From CAIYRG01 sp964446945 (GTDB lineage: Bacteria > Pseudomonadota > Alphaproteobacteria > Micropepsales > Micropepsaceae), in NCBI GenBank assembly GCA_964446945.1, contig CAYUQO010000012.1, positions 62,001 to 126,000 of the forward strand: a DNA stretch of 64,000 nucleotides, in the 5' to 3' direction. Every line of letters begins with the position of its first letter. Position 1 is the stretch's first letter. Shown here piece by piece: positions 59,474 through 64,000 of this stretch. The notes below the pieces were generated by a model. That model was not told the DNA's origin. It ran no database searches and saw only the letters and a program-made list of their open reading frames with translations. The translations under genes were made by a program, and so were the position numbers.

Positions 59474-59692
59474 ATGGTTTCTTCTGGCGAAGAAAAAGAA
59501 GCGGAATGGCTTTTGCAGGCCCAATTCTGCAAGAAAATGGCCGAAAGGGCCGCCACTGGCGAACTCAGAAAATCGTGGCTCAATCTGGCGGATAAATGGC
59601 TCTCGCTGCTGGACGCGGCAATCAGTCGGACATCGAACGGCGAGCCACTTGACGAAGCAGCACCGGCAAACAAGGACAAGCCAAAGTCCTGA
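59474..59692 (+). CDS. small conserved helical protein
   Basis: A 72 aa acidic-to-basic protein (AEWLLQAQFCKKMAERAATG, RKSWLNLADKWLSLLDAAIS). The Cys-x-x-Met-Ala and W-x-x-LA-x-x-WL pattern resembles small Rhizobiales proteins of unknown function that I recall. It is short, has only a weak ribosome-site candidate and no known partner. It is convergent with the hydroxylase operon. Confidence 0.6.
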   Translation: MVSSGEEKEAEWLLQAQFCKKMAERAATGELRKSWLNLADKWLSLLDAAISRTSNGEPLDEAAPANKDKPKS

Positions 59693-59726
59693 ACCGCAGC
59701 ACGCGTTTTTCCGAACTCTCTGACCG

Positions 59727-61967
59727 CTACACCGCGGATTTGACGCGCGCCGGCGTGAAGGGCAGGTCGCGAAGGCGGGCGCCGGTGGCGTGGAAAATCG
59801 CGTTCGCGATCGCCGCCGAAATCGGCCCCTGCGAGGCTTCGCCCGCGCCCAGCGACGGCAGCTCCGGGTGATCGAGCACCACGACTTCTACTTCGGGCAC
59901 TTCGTCGAAGCGGAAAATCGGATAGCCCGCCCAATCACGTGAGGTGATTTGCTGCCGGTCGAATTTCACCTGCTCTTTCAGGGTCCAGCTCGCGCCCTGA
60001 ATGATCCCGCCCTCGATCTGGTTCCTCAGCCCATCGGGATTGATCACTTGCCCCGAATCCACAACCGCGGTGACCCGCTGGACGCGGACATCACCGATCG
60101 TGCGGTCGACTGCGACGTCGGCAATTATCGCCACATAACTCTTGGTCGTCTCGTAGCGGCAGAATCCAATCCCGCGGCCATGCACGCCGTCGCTTTTGGC
60201 GCCCGGCACCCAATGCGCCCGGTCCGCCACCGTGGTCAGCACGGCGCGCGCACGCGGATCTTCGAGATGCTTCAAACGAAACGCCAGCGGATCGGCGCCT
60301 GCCGCAGCCGCGGCCTCGTCCATCATGCATTCGACGGCGAAGATATTGCCGAACCCGCCGAGAGTACGCAGCGCCGAAACGCGCAGCGGCATGTCCGGAA
60401 TGAAGTGATCGAAAATCTGCTGATTGGCGAAGGCGTAGGTGGGCACCGCATTGCGGTCGCCGCCGCCGCCCGGCAGAGGCAGTTCGCGCGCCGATGCGTG
60501 AGGCTGGGGTTTGGCGACGTGCCAGGCAGCGAGCAGATTCACGCCGTCGCGTCCGCCCGGCCGCATGTTCCAGCTGCAGCTGTAGAGATGATATTGCCAG
60601 TCTCGAATAGTGCCGTCCGCGGAAAGCCCGACGCGCGCCGCCATGGTCATGGCCGACCCGAACGGCTCCCAGCCGAATTCGTCGTCGCGCATCCACTGCA
60701 CACGGACGACCTTGCCGCCGGCGGCAAGCGACAGCAGCACCGCGTCGAGTGCTGCGTCGTCGGCGCCATTGTGGCCATAGCATCCCGAACCCTGCGAATG
60801 GATGACGCGGACCTTTTGCGGGTCCACACCGACCGCTTTGGCGATGTCGCCGCGCAGCGGGTACGGCCCTTGCGTATGCGACCAGACGGTCAGCATGCCA
60901 TCGACCATGCCGGCAACCGCACAGGACGGACCTAGGGAGGCATGGGCGAGATACGGCTTGTGGTAAGTCGCCGAGATGGTTTTCACCACACCGGACACGT
61001 CGCCGGTTTTTTCGTTGACGGCTTTGACCTCGATATCGGGAAGTATTTGCAGGTAATCGTTCACCTGGTTCATGTCGGGCAAAGTCGGCGGCACCCGCCA
61101 TTGGGCAGCCTTTGCCAGGGCCTCCCGCGCGGCAATCGCCTGCTCCTCGCGCTGTGCAACCACGCCCAGAAACCGGCCGTCATGCGCCACCGCAACAACG
61201 CCCGGCATGGCGCGCACGTGCGAGTCGTCGACCGAAACCAGTTCGGCGTCATAGGAAGGCGGGCGCACCACGCGGCCATGCAGCAGACCGGGAAGCTGCA
61301 GGTCCTGCACGAAAGCCGGACGGCCCATGACCTTATTGGGAATATCGATCCGTTCGGCCGGCTGACCGACAATGCGGTGCAAGTTGACGGGCTTCACCGT
61401 GAAGGGTGCGGTGGCATCGCGCGCCAGCGGCGCGTCGGCGGAAAGCTGCCAATAGGTGAACTGTCCCATGCCGTCACGCCGGCGGATGGTGCCGTCGTCG
61501 ACATAGAGTTCGGCACTTTCGGCGCCGAGTCGCTGCGCCGCAATGCCGACGAGGATCGCGCGCGCTTCTGCGGCCGCGGCGCGCAATGCGGCGCCGCCCG
61601 CTTCGATCGAATTGCTCCCGGCCGTCACGCCTTCATTCGGCGAGCGCGTGGTGTCCACCGGAATCATGCGTATACGGCCCATATCGACGTCGAGCTCTTC
61701 GGCGGCGATCTGTGCCAGCGCGGTCGTGTTGCCCTGGCCGAGCTCGACCCTGCCGGCATAGACCGACACGGTGCCCTCGGGATCGATGCGCAGCCAGGCA
61801 TCGAGACGCCGATTGGCCGCCAGCATGCCGGGCAGTTTCGTGTTCCCTTCGGCCGCCCATGCCGCGCCGGGCGCCATGGAAAATGCGATGAGCAGTCCGG
61901 CAGCCGCGGTGAATTCGCGGCGGGTCAGCAGCGCCGATGGCGCAACGGTTTTCGGAGCGCCCATCAT
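59727..61967 (-). CDS. molybdenum hydroxylase large subunit (isoquinoline 1-oxidoreductase beta-like), Tat-exported
   Basis: A 746 aa xanthine-dehydrogenase-family protein holding the Mo-molybdopterin cofactor. TRREFTAAAGLLIAFS at about 15-30 is a twin-arginine signal, fitting export of a folded cofactor enzyme by the TatABC encoded just upstream on the other strand. Mo-site elements: SGCYGHNGADDAALDA, TLGGFGNIFAVECMMDEAAA, and near the end GAGEASQGPISAAIANAIFH with the catalytic Glu. The start ATG 61967 overlaps the small-subunit stop by 4 bases with AAGGAG 5 bases before; a second ATG follows immediately. Such enzymes oxidise N-heterocycles or aldehydes; the substrate is unknown. Confidence 0.92.
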   Translation of the reverse strand: MMGAPKTVAPSALLTRREFTAAAGLLIAFSMAPGAAWAAEGNTKLPGMLAANRRLDAWLRIDPEGTVSVYAGRVELGQGNTTALAQIAAEELDVDMGRIRMIPVDTTRSPNEGVTAGSNSIEAGGAALRAAAAEARAILVGIAAQRLGAESAELYVDDGTIRRRDGMGQFTYWQLSADAPLARDATAPFTVKPVNLHRIVGQPAERIDIPNKVMGRPAFVQDLQLPGLLHGRVVRPPSYDAELVSVDDSHVRAMPGVVAVAHDGRFLGVVAQREEQAIAAREALAKAAQWRVPPTLPDMNQVNDYLQILPDIEVKAVNEKTGDVSGVVKTISATYHKPYLAHASLGPSCAVAGMVDGMLTVWSHTQGPYPLRGDIAKAVGVDPQKVRVIHSQGSGCYGHNGADDAALDAVLLSLAAGGKVVRVQWMRDDEFGWEPFGSAMTMAARVGLSADGTIRDWQYHLYSCSWNMRPGGRDGVNLLAAWHVAKPQPHASARELPLPGGGGDRNAVPTYAFANQQIFDHFIPDMPLRVSALRTLGGFGNIFAVECMMDEAAAAAGADPLAFRLKHLEDPRARAVLTTVADRAHWVPGAKSDGVHGRGIGFCRYETTKSYVAIIADVAVDRTIGDVRVQRVTAVVDSGQVINPDGLRNQIEGGIIQGASWTLKEQVKFDRQQITSRDWAGYPIFRFDEVPEVEVVVLDHPELPSLGAGEASQGPISAAIANAIFHATGARLRDLPFTPARVKSAV

Positions 61968-62431
61968 GCCATCTCCTTCTGGGCGCGTTTGATCGCGCGC
62001 AAGATGCGGTTGTGGCTGCCGCAGCGGCAGAGATTGCCGGCGAGCGCGGTCCGGATATCGGCATCGCTCGCGCGCGGATTGCGGTCGAGCAGTGCTTTGG
62101 CCGCCATGATCATGCCGTTGGCGCAGTAACCGCATTGCATGGCCTGCTCGACGATAAAGGCCTTTTGCAGCGGATGCGGTTTCGCGTCGGTGCCGATGCC
62201 TTCCAGCGTGACGATCTCGCGCCCCGCGGCCATGCTGACCGGTGTGCGGCAGGAGCGGATCGCGGCGCCATCCATCACGACGGTGCAGGCGCCGCATTGG
62301 GCAAGTCCGCAGCCGAATTTCGCGCCGTGCAATTCGCAGTCGTTGCGGAGCGCATAGAGCAGCGGCGTGTCGCCTTCCAGCGTCACGTCGCGAACACTGC
62401 CGTTGATGCGCAGGTGAAAGGTTTCAGGCAT
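61964..62431 (-). CDS. [2Fe-2S] small subunit of the molybdenum hydroxylase
   Basis: A 155 aa protein with two iron-sulfur sites: the plant-ferredoxin-like CELHGAKFGCGLAQCGACTV plus the Cys at 62240 (SCRTPV), and the C-terminal helical domain QCGYCANGMIM with CRCGSHNRI. It passes electrons from the Mo site to an acceptor. No signal peptide, so it travels with the Tat-exported large subunit. The pair is co-translated. No cytochrome subunit is encoded next to it; the monohaem protein at 62998 may or may not serve. Confidence 0.95.
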   Translation of the reverse strand: MPETFHLRINGSVRDVTLEGDTPLLYALRNDCELHGAKFGCGLAQCGACTVVMDGAAIRSCRTPVSMAAGREIVTLEGIGTDAKPHPLQKAFIVEQAMQCGYCANGMIMAAKALLDRNPRASDADIRTALAGNLCRCGSHNRILRAIKRAQKEMA

Positions 62432-62545
62432 GTCGTCCCCAACGCAAGTGAGGACGGAATTCTATCAACTGCGTTGTGGCGGTGTCATGCCTTCATCCGC
62501 CTTGACTCTCCGGCTTCGGCGGACATGGCGCCGCAGAAAGAAAAA

Positions 62546-62577
62546 AAGGGACGTTCCGACTGGTCGGAACGTCCCTT
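62546..62577 (-). terminator. rho-independent terminator for the lipoprotein gene
   Basis: AAGGGACGTTCCGAC (62546-62560) pairs with GTCGGAACGTCCCTT (62563-62577). On the minus strand a T run (complement of A at 62541-62547) follows. It ends transcription of 62599-62817 and insulates the hydroxylase operon. Confidence 0.92.
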
Positions 62578-62598
62578 CGGTACTCGGTAAAGCCCGGC

Positions 62599-62817
62599 TT
62601 AGCCGCGCCACACCGGACGGCCAAGGTCGACCTGGCTCGGGCTGGTCAACGCACCGGTTGCACCACCGGCGATCGCACCGACGACAACTCCCGGGGGTCC
62701 GCCCAGAAGGCCGATGCCGGCTCCAATGGCCGCACCAGACGCTGCACGGTCGCCCTGGGTTGTGCCGCAAGCGGCCAATGCCAGTGCGGCTACTGCGAGA
62801 ACTGCAAGCGCTTTCAT
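62599..62817 (-). CDS. small glycine-zipper lipoprotein
   Basis: A 72 aa lipoprotein: a short signal MKALAVLAVAALALAAC with lipobox LAAC (Cys17), then a Gly/Ala-rich stretch with glycine-zipper spacing (ASGAAIGAGIGLLGG, VVGAIAGGATGAL) and a polar tail. Such small proteins anchor in the outer or inner membrane and often respond to envelope stress. Function unknown. Confidence 0.85.
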   Translation of the reverse strand: MKALAVLAVAALALAACGTTQGDRAASGAAIGAGIGLLGGPPGVVVGAIAGGATGALTSPSQVDLGRPVWRG

Positions 62818-62997
62818 TTTTTTTGGCTCCTTAAGCTGCCTCCTTCAAAACAAACGGAACCTGAAAACGATAGTTCCAGAGCTGGGACTCAACTCAATGC
62901 TAGTGTTCCCGAACTCGTGAGGAATCGCTACAAGCCACGGATTAATCTGCTACATTCGCGGAGAGATAACTGGAAACGTGTTTCGAGGAGGGATGGA

Positions 62998-63420
62998 ATG
63001 CCGGTTCGGCTGACATTGGTGTGCGCCGCGATGATAACTTTATGCGCAGGTTCGGCGGCGTTGGCTGCGGCGCCGGCGACGGCACTTAACTATGATTTCT
63101 TCAAGAGCAAAGTGCAGCCGATCTTCCTGGAAAAACGCACCGGCCATGCCCGCTGCGTGACCTGCCACGGCGGCGCGAACAACGCGCTGCATCTGGCGCC
63201 GCTGCCGGCAAGCGGACAATGGAGCGAAGAAGACACCAAGAACAATTTCGCAGCTGTTTCGGCTCTGGTGAACCGCGCCGATCCAGCCAATAGCCGCCTG
63301 CTGATTCACCCGCTCGCGCCGGAGTCGGGCGGCGACATGTTTCATTCCGGTGGGCGGCAATTTGCGTCCAAGGACGATCCGGACTGGAAGATTCTCGCGC
63401 AGTTTGCCGGCGTGGACTGA
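62998..63420 (+). CDS. exported monohaem cytochrome c-like protein
   Basis: A 140 aa protein, ATG 62998 with GGAGGG upstream and a signal peptide ending near ALAA. RCVTCHGG gives a CxxCH haem-binding site (C53, C56, H57). The second half is rich in Asp and His (LLIHPLAPESGGDMFHSGGR) but has no clear axial Met motif. The family pattern resembles small cytochrome c-like domains that begin with a partially conserved FKxKVQPIFLEK segment. It is encoded before, and convergent with, a beta-propeller gene, a frequent association in oxidative periplasmic systems. Confidence 0.88.
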   Translation: MPVRLTLVCAAMITLCAGSAALAAAPATALNYDFFKSKVQPIFLEKRTGHARCVTCHGGANNALHLAPLPASGQWSEEDTKNNFAAVSALVNRADPANSRLLIHPLAPESGGDMFHSGGRQFASKDDPDWKILAQFAGVD

Positions 63421-63430
63421 CGTTGCTGTA

Positions 63431-63467
63431 AAAGAAAGGGCGGCGGATTGATCCGCCGCCCTTTCTT
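63431..63467. terminator. bidirectional rho-independent terminator
   Basis: AAAGAAAGGGCGGCGGAT (63431-63448) pairs with ATCCGCCGCCCTTTCTT (63451-63467); A and T tracts lie on both sides. It separates the convergent cytochrome-like and propeller genes. Confidence 0.93.
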
Positions 63468-63486
63468 ATTCTGCCAGGCCGTGAAG

Positions 63487-64000
63487 CTAGTTCTTCAGCA
63501 CCAGTGTGTTGATGCGCTTTGGCACTTCGCCGACCGGCACCACCGCGACGATCTTTTTCGTCGCCATATTGATCGCCGTCACCGAACGCATGCCGGAATT
63601 GGAAATGTAGACTTTGCCGTCGGCAAAGGTGACCCAGTTGGCCACTGCGCCGCCAAGCTGCCGCCCGGGAATCTGCACATCGGGCAACATGATGTGATCG
63701 AGCAGCTTCAAATTCGCGAGATCATAGATGAATACCGCGTTCTGCGGGATGCTGGTGACCCACAGGGTCTTGCCGTCCGGCGATACGCCGATCCCGTGTG
63801 AAGGTGCATCTTCACGGCCCGGATCCATGTCCACACCGGTATGGAGGTTGGGCAGCTTGAACCGGGCAACTTCTTCGTGAGTCTTCCAATCCAGTGCAGC
63901 AAAGCCGTCGAATGCGGCCAGTTGCACGAAAATCCGCTTGGGCGAACCGTCCGGATTGGATTCGATCGTCATCGGGCGCACGCCGTGATCGAATTTGTGC
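63487..64000 (-). CDS. YVTN/YncE-like beta-propeller protein (partial, runs off the right edge)
   Basis: At least 171 residues at the C-terminus, with the start outside the window. The repeats have the typical GIGVSPDGKTLWVTSIPQNA, VFIYDLANLKLLDHIMLPD and GKVYISNSGMRSVTAINMAT wording of a seven-bladed periplasmic propeller. Such proteins often bind metal or quinone cofactors or support cytochromes, but nothing diagnostic is in this part. The ATG at about 63981 inside the frame is not the true start, since the reading continues to the window end. Confidence 0.88.
   Translation of the reverse strand, partial: HKFDHGVRPMTIESNPDGSPKRIFVQLAAFDGFAALDWKTHEEVARFKLPNLHTGVDMDPGREDAPSHGIGVSPDGKTLWVTSIPQNAVFIYDLANLKLLDHIMLPDVQIPGRQLGGAVANWVTFADGKVYISNSGMRSVTAINMATKKIVAVVPVGEVPKRINTLVLKN

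Noticed and set aside
1..64000. Transfer RNA, rRNA, CRISPR, phage or transposase genes
   Set aside because: None was recognised by eye on either strand. Small RNA genes or tRNAs could still be missed without a covariance-model scan.

Overview
The window reads as chromosomal DNA of a GC-rich, Gram-negative alphaproteobacterium. The evidence is the HdaA-type replication regulator with an N-terminal clamp-binding motif, the purN-purM / DUF2066 / CDP-alcohol transferase / hdaA / ppk / ppx order, a tatABC operon, and abundant TonB-dependent receptors. A soil lineage near Rhizomicrobium/Micropepsaceae is a guess from gene content, not a demonstrated placement.

The left two thirds is accessory-like. 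Seventeen paralogues of one secreted protein family of unknown function (257-318 aa, called here the DF-tail family) lie in the window, twelve of them on the minus strand between 75 and 12313. Each has an export signal, a central core built around G-[ED]-S-[VI]-G-H-[YW]-E and LV-[VI]-D-T-[IV]-G, two Cys at fixed places, and nearly all end in Asp-Phe. Three architectures are visible: type A (C-x-P-x-GVP loop), type B (C-x-P-x-x-PPY loop plus a charged insertion) and one outlier (11540-12313). A relic C-terminus of another member lies at 30667-30798. The array is split by a pair of small integral membrane proteins, and one four-gene cassette is bracketed by direct copies of a ~100 bp palindromic repeat.

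From 12982 to 29121 comes an OmpR-type two-component system, two ~1100 aa TonB-dependent receptors, and four TPR-fused modification enzymes: two PRMT7/PRMT9-like arginine methyltransferases of identical length (438 aa), one other TPR-methyltransferase, and a SPINDLY-type O-GlcNAc transferase. The receptor/PRMT pairs form an inverted arrangement. A third receptor (34196-37468) lies directly downstream of two DF-tail genes on the same strand. The simplest working model, which is inference, is an outer-membrane uptake system whose secreted partners have been amplified and whose receptors or partners may be covalently modified.

From about 37786 the content becomes mixed (aldehyde dehydrogenase, an MBL-fold protein with altered metal ligands, a small methyltransferase, two more DF-tail genes, an Ala/Pro-rich membrane-anchored protein). 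From about 44127 it is largely housekeeping: ABC-F ATPase, a 4,5-dihydroxyphthalate decarboxylase-like protein, ndk, purN-purM, a Spy-like protein, DUF2066, CDP-alcohol transferase, hdaA, ppk, ppx, tatABC, an SDR protein, a two-subunit molybdenum hydroxylase whose large subunit carries a Tat signal, a lipoprotein, a monohaem cytochrome c-like protein and a beta-propeller protein that runs off the right edge. No rRNA, tRNA, CRISPR array, transposase or phage gene was recognised.
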